DNA from: JASHPR01 sp963833885
Lineage (GTDB): Bacteria; Actinomycetota; Actinomycetes; Streptosporangiales; Streptosporangiaceae
Direction: 5' to 3'
Length of the DNA: 64,000 nucleotides
Assembly: GCA_963833885.1 (NCBI GenBank)
Contig: CAWHZU010000016.1
Location: forward strand, 186,001-250,000
In this document: positions 43,888-51,749 of the stretch, piece by piece
How positions within the stretch are numbered: position 1 is the first letter of the stretch
How the letters are laid out: every line of letters begins with the position of its first letter
Notes under the pieces: generated by a model
Told to the model about the DNA's origin: nothing
Database searches by the model: none
Seen by the model: the letters and a program-made list of their open reading frames with translations, nothing else
Position numbers and translations under genes: made by a program

Positions 43888-45653
43888 GCTGAGCTCATCA
43901 TTGTGCGTCCCCAGCCTTTGCCCCGGCGGCTCCGTGGCCGGATCTCCTCAACGAACCTGGATGGCTTCCGGCCGCCCCGCCCGTCGGCCGACCTGGCCAG
44001 GGCCCAGGACAGGCATACCAGGTCCCGTCCCCTGGTGATCCCGACGTAGAGCAGCCGCCGCTCCTCCTCGATCGCCTCATCAGTCTGCGCGTACACGATC
44101 GGCAGCATCCCATCGGAAAGCCCGGCGAGGAACACCACGTCCCATTCCAGCCCCTTGGCCGCGTGCAGCGAGGCCAGCGTCACCCCGTCCATCGCCGGGG
44201 CGTGACCGATGGCGCTGCGCGCGGCGAGCTCGGCGCACAGGCCGGCCAGCGATGCGCCGGGCGACGTTGCGAAGAAGTCATCGGCGAGCTGGGCCAGCGC
44301 CTCGAGCGACTCCCACCGCTCCCGCGCCCTGCCCCGGCCCTGCGGCGGCTGCTGGTCAAGCCCGATCCCGGACAGCACGGCCCTGACCTGGCCGGCCGGC
44401 TCCTCGTCAGCCGACGCCGAGCGGGCGGCGGCCCGCAGCAGGCCGACCGCCTGGCGCACCTCGGCCCGGTCGAAGAACCGCTCTGCCCCCTTGACGGCGA
44501 ACGGTACGCCAGCTTCGCCGAGCGCCCGCTCGAACGCTGGTGTCTGCGCGTTGGTCCGGACCAGCACCGCGATCTCCCGCGGCGCGGTTCCCGACCGGAT
44601 CAGCGACGCCGCACGCCGCGCCACCGCCGCGGCTTCGGCGAGCTCATCACCGTACTCGGCGAACTCGGCCTCCGCCCCGCCTGGCCGCTGCGCCACGAGC
44701 ACGGCGCCGCCAGGGCGTCCGTTCCCGCCACCCAGGCGGTTCGCCAGCGCGACGACCTGCGGCGTGGACCGGTAATTACGCATCAGCTTGATCACGGTGG
44801 CGTCGGGGAACTCCGCCGCGAAGCCGGTCAGGTACGCCGGGCAGGCTCCGGTGAAGGAGTAGATCGTCTGCAGCGGGTCGCCGACCACACACACATCGTC
44901 CCGGTCGCCCATCCAGGCGTCGAGCAGCAGCTTCTGCAGCGGGTTGACGTCCTGGTACTCGTCCACGACGAAGTACGCGTACCGGTCGCGCACCGCGGCT
45001 GCGGCGGCCGGGTGCTCGGCCAGGATCGCCGCGGTGAGCTCGAGCACGGACTCGAAGTCGACCAGGTGCCGCTCCCTGCGGAGCTCCTCGTACGCGGCAT
45101 ACAGCCGGGTCAGCGTGACCGGCGCGACCGGCGGCGCCCGGCCCACCTTGGCGCTCGCCTCGGGATACTCCTGCGCGCCCACCCCGGTGACCTTGGCCCA
45201 CTCGATCTCGCCCGCCACGTCGCGCAGTTCGGGCGGGCTCAGCTGCAGCCGCAGCCTCCGGGCCGCCTCGGTCAGCAGGGCGACCTTGGAGTCGAGCACA
45301 CGCGGGGGCGGACCGCCCACGGTCAACGGCCAGAAGTGGGTGAGCTGCCGCAACGCGGCTGCGTGGAAGGTCCGCGCCTGTACCCGCTCCATCCCGCCGG
45401 CGGGCAGCGCCCGGTCGCCGAGCTGCCGCAGCCGGCCACGCAGCTCACCCGCCGCGCGGGTGGTGAACGCGACCGCCAGGACACGCGCCGGGTCCACCAC
45501 GCCGGTCGCGACTGCGTACGCGATTCGGTGCGCGACCGCGCGGGTTTTGCCGGTTCCCGCACCGGCCAGCACGCACACCGGACCACGGGCGGCGAGTGCG
45601 ACCTCGCGCTGCTCCGGGTCGAGCGCGGCGAGCACGACGTCAGCGGAATCCAC
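43884..45653 (-). CDS. UvrD/UvrD2-type superfamily I DNA helicase, short form
   Basis: 589 residues. Motifs in order: Q-motif region LDPEQREVALA, Walker A GAGTGKTR (31-38), TFHAAALRQL (Ia region), DEYQDVNPLQ (II, near 225), VVGDPLQTIYSFTGA (III), LMRNYRSTP (IV), VTLASLHAAKGLEWDVVFLAGL (V) and EERRLLYVGITRGRD (VI). By position it matches UvrD2 next to mycoredoxin, but it lacks the Cys4 zinc motif and HRDC domain that extend mycobacterial UvrD2 to about 700 residues. The GTG start has GGGAGG 6 bases upstream. Stop overlaps tesB. Divergent from the mycoredoxin gene. Confidence 0.9.
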   Translation of the reverse strand: MDSADVVLAALDPEQREVALAARGPVCVLAGAGTGKTRAVAHRIAYAVATGVVDPARVLAVAFTTRAAGELRGRLRQLGDRALPAGGMERVQARTFHAAALRQLTHFWPLTVGGPPPRVLDSKVALLTEAARRLRLQLSPPELRDVAGEIEWAKVTGVGAQEYPEASAKVGRAPPVAPVTLTRLYAAYEELRRERHLVDFESVLELTAAILAEHPAAAAAVRDRYAYFVVDEYQDVNPLQKLLLDAWMGDRDDVCVVGDPLQTIYSFTGACPAYLTGFAAEFPDATVIKLMRNYRSTPQVVALANRLGGGNGRPGGAVLVAQRPGGAEAEFAEYGDELAEAAAVARRAASLIRSGTAPREIAVLVRTNAQTPAFERALGEAGVPFAVKGAERFFDRAEVRQAVGLLRAAARSASADEEPAGQVRAVLSGIGLDQQPPQGRGRARERWESLEALAQLADDFFATSPGASLAGLCAELAARSAIGHAPAMDGVTLASLHAAKGLEWDVVFLAGLSDGMLPIVYAQTDEAIEEERRLLYVGITRGRDLVCLSWALARSADGRGGRKPSRFVEEIRPRSRRGKGWGRTMMSSA

Positions 45654-45815
45654 GCATGACCTCCCGTTCTGCTCGCTACGGCAGCTATGCTTCGTCCGGC
45701 TTGACATCTTTCCGCATGCCACCGACGCCAGGCGCCACGCCGGGCGGGAAGCGCATAGAGCGTTAACGCGTTAGTAAAGTTCAGTGGTACGGAAAGTTGA
45801 AGGGGAGGACGGCCG

Positions 45816-46076
45816 ATGACACAGCCGCTGACCATGTACACCACGACGTGGTGCGCGTTCTGCAAGCGGCTGAAGCGCCAGCTGGCTGCTGACGGCATTG
45901 AGATGGCCGAGGTCGACATCGAGCAGGACCCGGCGGCCGCCGACTTCGTCATGAGCGTGAATGGTGGCTTCCAGACCGTGCCGACGGTTGTGTTCCCCGA
46001 CGGCAGCGCGCTCACCAACCCGTCTGCGGCCGCCGTCAAGGAACGGCTGCAGGATCTGGCTGTTACCGATGTCTAA
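45816..46076 (+). CDS. mrx1: Mycoredoxin (glutaredoxin-like, mycothiol-dependent)
   Basis: 86 residues, thioredoxin fold. Active site CAFC (Cys13, Cys16) in YTTTWCAFCKRLK; cis-Pro in GGFQTVPTVVFPDG; C-terminal helix SAAAVKERLQDLA. Mycoredoxin reduces mycothiol-protein disulfides. The common form is CGYC or similar, so CAFC is a mild variant. GGGGAGG about 7 bases upstream of the ATG supports the start. Divergent from the uvrD-like helicase, the conserved actinobacterial arrangement. Overlaps the next gene by 8 bp. Confidence 0.92.
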   Translation: MTQPLTMYTTTWCAFCKRLKRQLAADGIEMAEVDIEQDPAAADFVMSVNGGFQTVPTVVFPDGSALTNPSAAAVKERLQDLAVTDV

Positions 46077-46707
46077 GAAACGGGACCGAACGCTAAGCCC
46101 CGTGGCCGATCCGGTCAGCCGGGAGCACGGCGAGCTGAACGGCTCCTTTGCCGCGGCGCCCGCAGTCGGCGCACCCATCGTGGAGGCGTCTGCCTCAGCC
46201 GCGCCGACGGGGGGCGAAGAGGCGGTGGTCCGCCGCACCAGGGACGGCTGGCGGGTCGGCGACGACGAGCTGCCGGACCTGACCTGCGCGATGGTGCTGG
46301 CCGACCTGCTCGCCGCCGAGTTGCCGACCGCGATCCAGCCCGCGGTGTCGGCCGAAGGGTCGCAGCCAGCGGCGAGGCAGGCCCGCGCCCATCGCGAACT
46401 CCCGATGGAGGAGGAGGCGCACCGCCTGCGGACCACGGTCGGCCAGCTCGAGCATGCGCTGACCGCCCGGATCAGGATCGAGCAGGCGATCGGCGTGCTG
46501 GCCGAGCGCCACCGGATCCGCCCGCGTCAGGCATTCGAGCAGCTCAGGTCCGCGGCGCGAAACCGGGGCCGGCGGGTCATCGACATCGCGAGCGACGTCG
46601 TTGCCAGTGCCACTAACCCCCTGCTGCAACTGCCCGAGGAACTCTCGCGGCAGCGCTCGCCGCGCCACGCGGCCAGGAATCCCCGGCGCGTCCTGCGCTC
46701 CGAATAA
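46069..46707 (+). CDS. ANTAR-domain protein
   Basis: 212 residues. The C-terminal ~65 residues of the core match the ANTAR RNA-binding three-helix domain: RLRTTVGQLEHALTARIRIEQAIGVLAERHRIRPRQAFEQLRSAARNRGRRVIDIAS, including the EQAIGVLAE and AFEQLR signatures. Upstream is a weak ~50-residue segment (VVRRTRDGWRVGDDELPDL) and no GAF or receiver domain, so the input signal is unclear. ANTAR proteins antiterminate transcription by binding paired hairpins. The ATG overlaps the mycoredoxin stop (ATGTCTAA), so redox-linked co-expression is likely. The basic C-terminal tail may aid RNA binding. Confidence 0.85.
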   Translation: MSKKRDRTLSPVADPVSREHGELNGSFAAAPAVGAPIVEASASAAPTGGEEAVVRRTRDGWRVGDDELPDLTCAMVLADLLAAELPTAIQPAVSAEGSQPAARQARAHRELPMEEEAHRLRTTVGQLEHALTARIRIEQAIGVLAERHRIRPRQAFEQLRSAARNRGRRVIDIASDVVASATNPLLQLPEELSRQRSPRHAARNPRRVLRSE

Positions 46708-46841
46708 AGCCCCCAAAACCACAGCTGCGAAAATCTGCTGGATTGGCCCCCTATCACTCGTTCGGGCCCCCGCTGCCTGCCAGTGGCTACTTCCGGTTCA
46801 TAAGAGGACACGGAGGGTAACAACTCCCTCGAAGGGGAGGG

Positions 46842-46928
46842 GTGGAGGACGACGACGGGGGCCGCGGCGGCGATCCCGGCCGCCTGCTCATCATCGGAGG
46901 CGCCGACTCCCATCCAGCCAGCCCTTAA
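46842..46928 (+). CDS. Possible 28-residue small ORF
   Basis: GTG start with a strong AGGGGAGG just upstream encodes 28 residues beginning MEDDDGGRGGDPGRLLIIGG and ending ADSHPASP. It lies in the 268-bp gap between the ANTAR gene and the convergent peptidoglycan hydrolase gene. The only support is the ribosome site and open frame; there is no family match. It may be noise in GC-rich sequence. Confidence 0.2.
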   Translation: MEDDDGGRGGDPGRLLIIGGADSHPASP

Positions 46929-46975
46929 CTTCCTGGCATTGGCTTCTTACGAGCCCATCGGTACATCGACGGGCG

Positions 46976-48112
46976 TCAGCCGGCGGCGAGCACGGCGCCG
47001 GAGTGGGCCCATGGGCGGGTGAAGCCGACCGGATCCTCGTCGCCGGGCGCTGCCGCGCTGGTCCCGAAGGCGGAGATGCGAATCGGGAATCCCGTGGCGT
47101 ACGCCTCGACCATCTTGTCGTGGCCGATCACGAGGCCGACGTGGCCCGGCGCCTCGGGCGTCCCGTCGGCGCCAGCGAAGAAGACGAGGTCTCCGGGCTC
47201 CACCCGGCTGGCCGGCACCCGCGGTCCCCATGCAAACTGCTCCTGCGAGGTGCGCGGGATGTACACGCCGGCCGCCCGGTAGGCCATCATCACCAGGCCC
47301 GAGCAGTCGAAGGCGTCCGGCCCGGTCGCGCCAAACTGGTACGGCTTGCCGAGCTGGGCCTCGGCGTAGTCGATCGCGTTGGCGACCGTTGCGTTCGGCA
47401 CCTGCTCGGTGTCGGCCTCGGTGTTCACGCCCGGTATGCAGCTCGGGACGTTGGCCACGGTGACCGGGCTGACCGTGTACCCCCCCGCCGCGTACGTCGA
47501 GGCGTAGGACAGCACCAGCTGCACGTACGAGTTTGAGTGGTTATAGGCGAAGACCGCGCCAGACGCGTTCTGCTGCACGCCGTGCTCGATCAGGTATTTC
47601 GCCGCGCCGGCGATCGCGTCGGCTGGGTCGTAGACGTCAGCGACGCCGCGGCCGTCGGCGTCGGTCGCCACGCCGCTGACGACTTCGCTCGCCGGGTGGA
47701 TCGGCAAGCCGCCCCACTCGTTGCCCGAAGCACCGCCGATGCCGATCTGCATCGGCCCGGCCGCGCCAAATGCGTTGGCGCCGCTGTGCACGCCGGGCAG
47801 GTTGGACCGGCCGTCGTCGCTCTCCACCTTGCCGATCCCGGCGAGGATCACCCAGGGGACTCCGTACTTGCTTCCCGTCTCCCGGAACAGGGCGAGATAG
47901 TTGGACGGGATCGAGTCGCGGGCGTCCGAACTGGCCGTGGGCTGGGCGCCCTGCACGGCCGAGCATCCAGTGCCGGACTCGAACAGCAGTGAGCTGCCGC
48001 CCATGATCAGCATCGGGGCGATGATGAGCCCCATCATCGCGAGGAGGGCGACGGTTACGAGTGCACCCGCCGCTGCCCGGCCATGGTTGTCCGGGAGCCA
48101 GCGGGCTCTCAT
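46976..48112 (-). CDS. Two-domain peptidoglycan hydrolase: lytic transglycosylase-like plus NlpC/P60
   Basis: 378 residues: a transmembrane anchor (14-40), a goose-lysozyme/SLT-like domain (about 68-205) with Glu97 in AGIGKVESDDG and AAGPMQIG, and an NlpC/P60 endopeptidase domain (about 243-375) with Cys270 in FDCSGLVMMAYRAAG and His324 in APGHVGLVIG. This is the cell-wall-opening enzyme of Tcp/Tn916-type conjugation systems and of some other secretion machines. Last gene of the seven-gene leftward operon; its ATG overlaps the upstream stop (ATGA). Both active sites look intact. Confidence 0.88.
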   Translation of the reverse strand: MRARWLPDNHGRAAAGALVTVALLAMMGLIIAPMLIMGGSSLLFESGTGCSAVQGAQPTASSDARDSIPSNYLALFRETGSKYGVPWVILAGIGKVESDDGRSNLPGVHSGANAFGAAGPMQIGIGGASGNEWGGLPIHPASEVVSGVATDADGRGVADVYDPADAIAGAAKYLIEHGVQQNASGAVFAYNHSNSYVQLVLSYASTYAAGGYTVSPVTVANVPSCIPGVNTEADTEQVPNATVANAIDYAEAQLGKPYQFGATGPDAFDCSGLVMMAYRAAGVYIPRTSQEQFAWGPRVPASRVEPGDLVFFAGADGTPEAPGHVGLVIGHDKMVEAYATGFPIRISAFGTSAAAPGDEDPVGFTRPWAHSGAVLAAG

Positions 48113-48747
48113 GAGTTGCCCGCCGAGGCCAGCTCGATGTCGTTGACCTGCCAGCTGCTGCCGGAGCTGACTACCGTGACGGCGTACTGGTCGGAGTTCC
48201 GGCTCTGACCGGAGCTCTCGGTGATCTGCTCGGTGATCGTCACGACGAAGGTGATGCTGGACGAGCCGAACGCCCGTATCGAGTTGATCACCGTGCTGCC
48301 CGTGGACACCTGCTTCTTGCTGGTCCGCTGGCTCGCGACGCCGGGCACGGAATAGCCCTGCTCGATGACGTCGGCCAGTTCGGAGGTGATCAAGCTGCCC
48401 ATGGTCGTCACGTAGCTGGTCGCGTTCTGGCTGTAAGACCACGTTCCGTACGCGTCGCAGAACTGGGTGACCACGGCGGTGGCCGAGCCCAGCTGCGCCT
48501 GGGTGAACGGGAGCCACTGGTAGATGTCGGGGTCCGATGACCCGGCGGTCGCCGGGGACGGGCTTGGCGTCGGAGCCGGCGTCGCGGGCGAGGTGGCCCG
48601 CGGCGCGGAGGAGTGCGTGGCGGCCACCGGGGTGTGACCGCCGTCGCTGCCGCGTGCCCCGGGCACGAACATGTAGACGCCCAAACCGACGAGCACCACC
48701 ACGATCAGGAGGAAGATCGCCTTGCGCTGGCCAGCGTTCAGGTCCAT
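48109..48747 (-). CDS. Small membrane-anchored protein of the conjugation-like operon
   Basis: 212 residues: one N-terminal transmembrane helix (AIFLLIVVVLVGLGVYMFV, 10-28), a Ser/Pro/Thr linker (about 38-70), and an extracytoplasmic alpha/beta domain (about 75-212: FTQAQLGSATAVVTQFCDAYGTWSY, ISVTITEQI-type strands, SGSSWQVNDIELA). The anchor-plus-NTF2-like layout resembles VirB8/TcpC accessory domains, but I cannot confirm the fold by eye. Its stop overlaps the hydrolase start and it follows the VirB6-like gene by 11 bp, so it belongs to the machine. Confidence 0.6.
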   Translation of the reverse strand: MDLNAGQRKAIFLLIVVVLVGLGVYMFVPGARGSDGGHTPVAATHSSAPRATSPATPAPTPSPSPATAGSSDPDIYQWLPFTQAQLGSATAVVTQFCDAYGTWSYSQNATSYVTTMGSLITSELADVIEQGYSVPGVASQRTSKKQVSTGSTVINSIRAFGSSSITFVVTITEQITESSGQSRNSDQYAVTVVSSGSSWQVNDIELASAGNS

Positions 48748-48758
48748 GGCAGCATCGG

Positions 48759-51701
48759 TTACTTCCGGCGCCCGAACGGGCGCAGCCAGAACGGCGCCGG
48801 TCCTTCAGGCCGCCCAGCCTCGCCGCCACCGGTAAACGGCGGACCTGCGCTGCCGCGGTCGGCGCCGGGTGCGGCGGCCTGGCGGCCCGCCGCGGTGTCG
48901 GCCCAAGGACCGCCCTGCCGGTCAGACGGGCTCCGGCGCGCCGGATCGGGTGCCGATGCCGGCCGCCCGGACTGGCGGGCTGGCCTGGGTGGTGCCGATG
49001 GACGGGCGGATGGGGCAGCAGATGGAGGTGCTGACGGCCGGGCAGGCGGGGGCGCGGCCGGGCGGGCAGGCGGAGGTGCTGACGAGCGGGCAGACGGGGG
49101 TGCGGCCGGGCGGGCGGGCGGGGATGCTGACGGCCGGGCCGGCGGAGGTGCGGCCGGCCGGGAGGACGGCTGGCGGACGGGTGGCGCGGCTGGCTGGCGG
49201 GCTGGCGCGGCGTTCTGGCGGCCCGCCGAGGAATCGGCCCACGGACCGCCCTGGCGGCTGGACGGGCCGCTGGGCGCCGCACCGGGGGCGGCCGACGGGG
49301 ACGCCTGTGGCTGCCGAGGCGTCGCTCCGGGCCGCCAGGGCCAGCCGGAACCACCCGAGCCGGATGGGGCGGCGGGCGCAGGCCCTGCGGGGGCGGCCCG
49401 CCCAGGGGCTGGCGCCGCGGGACGCGGTGCAGGGGCTGGTGCCGCGGGACGCGGCGCAGGGCTGGCGGGCGCAGGAGCCCGCCTTGGGCCCGCAGCCGGA
49501 GCAGGCCGCCCGGGGCTCGCCGCGGCGGGACCGGCAGGCGCGGGACCGGCATGCGGCTGCGACGCCGGCGCCGGGCGAGTACGGAAAGCACCGGACTGGG
49601 CGGGACGTGCCGGAGCGGCTCCTGCCTGCCCGGCTCCGGCGCCCGCAGCCACCGCCGCAGCGTCGGCCGCTGTCCGGCTCGGCACTGCTCCTGCGCCGTT
49701 GCCGCGCGCCGGGACAGATCCTGCGGTGTCCCGCGACGGCAGGTTCAGCGGCGGGGCAGAGCGGCGCGCACCGTCACCGACGGCCGCTGAGGCCCAGGTG
49801 CGGGCGCGGGACGCCAGCCCGGAGCGGCTGCCCGCGCGGGCCCCGCCCTCGGGCGGCGTGATCCCGGTCGTGGCGGCACCGTCGCCGAGCGCGCCATCCT
49901 CGGCGTTCATGCCGCCCCCGGCGGCGGTCGCACCGGCCGCGACAGCGCCCACGCCGCCGGCACCGGCAGCCGCGCCGAGCGCCGCCGCCTGCCCAGGGTT
50001 GCGGCGCGCCCATCGGGCGGCGCGGTAGGCGGCGAAGCCAGGCACGGCGACCGCCGCGGCGCCGAGCGTGTTCTGGCGCAGGGCGGCGCGGGAGCGCTGC
50101 AGGTCGATCTCGGCGCGCTCGGTGGAACCGATCATGCCGTAGCCCACGGCGGAGAACAGGTGCTGGAACGGCCTTCGGTAGATGAAGACCGCGATCGTGA
50201 CCAGCGCGATCATGAGGATCTTCAAGGCCCACGGGAGCACGGCGTCGCTGGTGCCCATGATCAGCGAGTAGGCGTACAGCAGCACGCTCAGCACCAGCGC
50301 GACCGCCGCCTGCTTGAGCAGCACGCCGACGAGCATCTCGAACCAGCGCAGCGCCACGACCCGGCCGAATCCCGGATGCGTGCCAATCAGCAAGAAGAAC
50401 GGCCCGACCACGAGCAGCAGCAGGAACCCGAGCTTCAGCAAGATCAGCGTGACCGCGATCAGCAGCACCAGGACGCCAGCGATGGCCGCGGCGAAGAGCG
50501 CGGCGAACCCGATCTCCAGCCGCGTCGTCCACTGCTTGCCCTGGAACAACGGGTAGATCCCCGGGTCCTTCTGCTGGATGCTCGCTGCTATCCCGGAGTA
50601 GGTGGCCTGCTTGGCCTGGATCAAGGCCGTCGTCGGCTTCTCGTTGGCGGCGATGGCCTGCGCCCACAGCAGCTGCCTGCCGTAGGTATTCACCGGGGTC
50701 TGCGAACCGGCCGTGGTGCCGAACGACGTGGTGCCGAATTCGCCGGCCAGCCAGGGCTTGCAGACCAGCACGGTCCACAGTTCGTCGGCGTTTTCGGCGA
50801 CGATCCCGTTGCCCGACGAGAAGTTGAAGTTAGCCTGCTGGACCTGCGGGTCGCCCCGGCCGACCGGCAGACAGTTGCTCTGGCTCGGGGCGGGGAGCTT
50901 GGAGAACGCGGTGTTCAGCGACTGGCCGATGGCGTTGGACACGGCCGAGCCAGCGCCGGTGAAGTCCGCCGGCCTGCCGATCAGCCAGATCGCCGCCACA
51001 CAGGCCACGACCATCCAGATCGTTCCCTCGATGGTGCGGGTGGCCCGCTTGCGGATCAGCCCCTGCCAGGCGAGCCAGATCGCGCCGAGAATGACGACGG
51101 CGGCCAGGTAAGGGAAGTAGATCGCGTTGCCGAGGCTGCTGATCAGCTTGTCGACGACGTTCGTCAGCCAGCTCAGGATGCCCTCGCCGGCGGCAGACTG
51201 GTAGACGGTGATCGTGACCCGGTCGATGGATTTAGCGATGTCGAACACCATGCTGGCGACGTTGTTGCCGATCAGCGATGTCATGTCCGAGCACTGCAGG
51301 TTGGTCGCGGCCCAGTACTGCCCGGAGACGCCGTAGCTGTTGTACAGGGTCGATGGCTGCAGGCCCGATGACTCCGGTGGCTTGATCATGGAGTCGATCC
51401 CGGAGTTGGCCTGCTCCGGATCGGGCAGCGAGGGCTGGCAGATGTTGTTCAAGTCGCCGGTCAGACCACTCTGCCCGGCCGTGCAGAAACCCAGCAGCGA
51501 CCCGATGTCGCCGATCCCGGGGACCGAGCAGGCACCGCCGGTCGTCGCCACGGGCTGGCGGTCGGCCACGGTGACCGCGTGGATGGGATGGGCGGCTTGC
51601 GCTCGGGCGGCGGAGTGCTCGGCATGAATGAAACCGAGCAGGGCCGCAAGTACGGCGAGAACCAGCACGGCGAGGCGCAGGAAACGGCGCGGTGTGCGCA
51701 T
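48759..51701 (-). CDS. VirB6/TrbL-like polytopic membrane protein with Pro/Ala-rich tail
   Basis: 980 residues. A signal-like N-terminus (RFLRLAVLVLAVLAALLGF), a Cys-containing extracytoplasmic region (about 40-165), then five or more transmembrane helices (for example YFPYLAAVVILGAIWLAW, LILLKLGFLLLLVVGPFFLL, LLKQAAVALVLSVLLYAYSL). About 350 residues of Pro/Ala/Arg-rich low-complexity cytoplasmic tail follow. The topology fits the VirB6/TrbL inner-membrane channel component; sequence identity is too low for a firm name. Coupled by 11 bp to the next gene and 48 bp after the VirB4-like gene. Confidence 0.72.
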   Translation of the reverse strand: MRTPRRFLRLAVLVLAVLAALLGFIHAEHSAARAQAAHPIHAVTVADRQPVATTGGACSVPGIGDIGSLLGFCTAGQSGLTGDLNNICQPSLPDPEQANSGIDSMIKPPESSGLQPSTLYNSYGVSGQYWAATNLQCSDMTSLIGNNVASMVFDIAKSIDRVTITVYQSAAGEGILSWLTNVVDKLISSLGNAIYFPYLAAVVILGAIWLAWQGLIRKRATRTIEGTIWMVVACVAAIWLIGRPADFTGAGSAVSNAIGQSLNTAFSKLPAPSQSNCLPVGRGDPQVQQANFNFSSGNGIVAENADELWTVLVCKPWLAGEFGTTSFGTTAGSQTPVNTYGRQLLWAQAIAANEKPTTALIQAKQATYSGIAASIQQKDPGIYPLFQGKQWTTRLEIGFAALFAAAIAGVLVLLIAVTLILLKLGFLLLLVVGPFFLLIGTHPGFGRVVALRWFEMLVGVLLKQAAVALVLSVLLYAYSLIMGTSDAVLPWALKILMIALVTIAVFIYRRPFQHLFSAVGYGMIGSTERAEIDLQRSRAALRQNTLGAAAVAVPGFAAYRAARWARRNPGQAAALGAAAGAGGVGAVAAGATAAGGGMNAEDGALGDGAATTGITPPEGGARAGSRSGLASRARTWASAAVGDGARRSAPPLNLPSRDTAGSVPARGNGAGAVPSRTAADAAAVAAGAGAGQAGAAPARPAQSGAFRTRPAPASQPHAGPAPAGPAAASPGRPAPAAGPRRAPAPASPAPRPAAPAPAPRPAAPAPGRAAPAGPAPAAPSGSGGSGWPWRPGATPRQPQASPSAAPGAAPSGPSSRQGGPWADSSAGRQNAAPARQPAAPPVRQPSSRPAAPPPARPSASPPARPAAPPSARSSAPPPARPAAPPPARPSAPPSAAPSARPSAPPRPARQSGRPASAPDPARRSPSDRQGGPWADTAAGRQAAAPGADRGSAGPPFTGGGEAGRPEGPAPFWLRPFGRRK

Positions 51702-51749
51702 CTCGGGGGGCTCCTGGCAGGGGGGTTCGGGGGTCGCCCGGTCGAGCGG

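Noticed and set aside
46708..46975. tRNA gene or c-di-AMP riboswitch near the NlpC/P60 gene
   Set aside because: No cloverleaf could be drawn. The region is downstream of the hydrolase gene, not in its leader.
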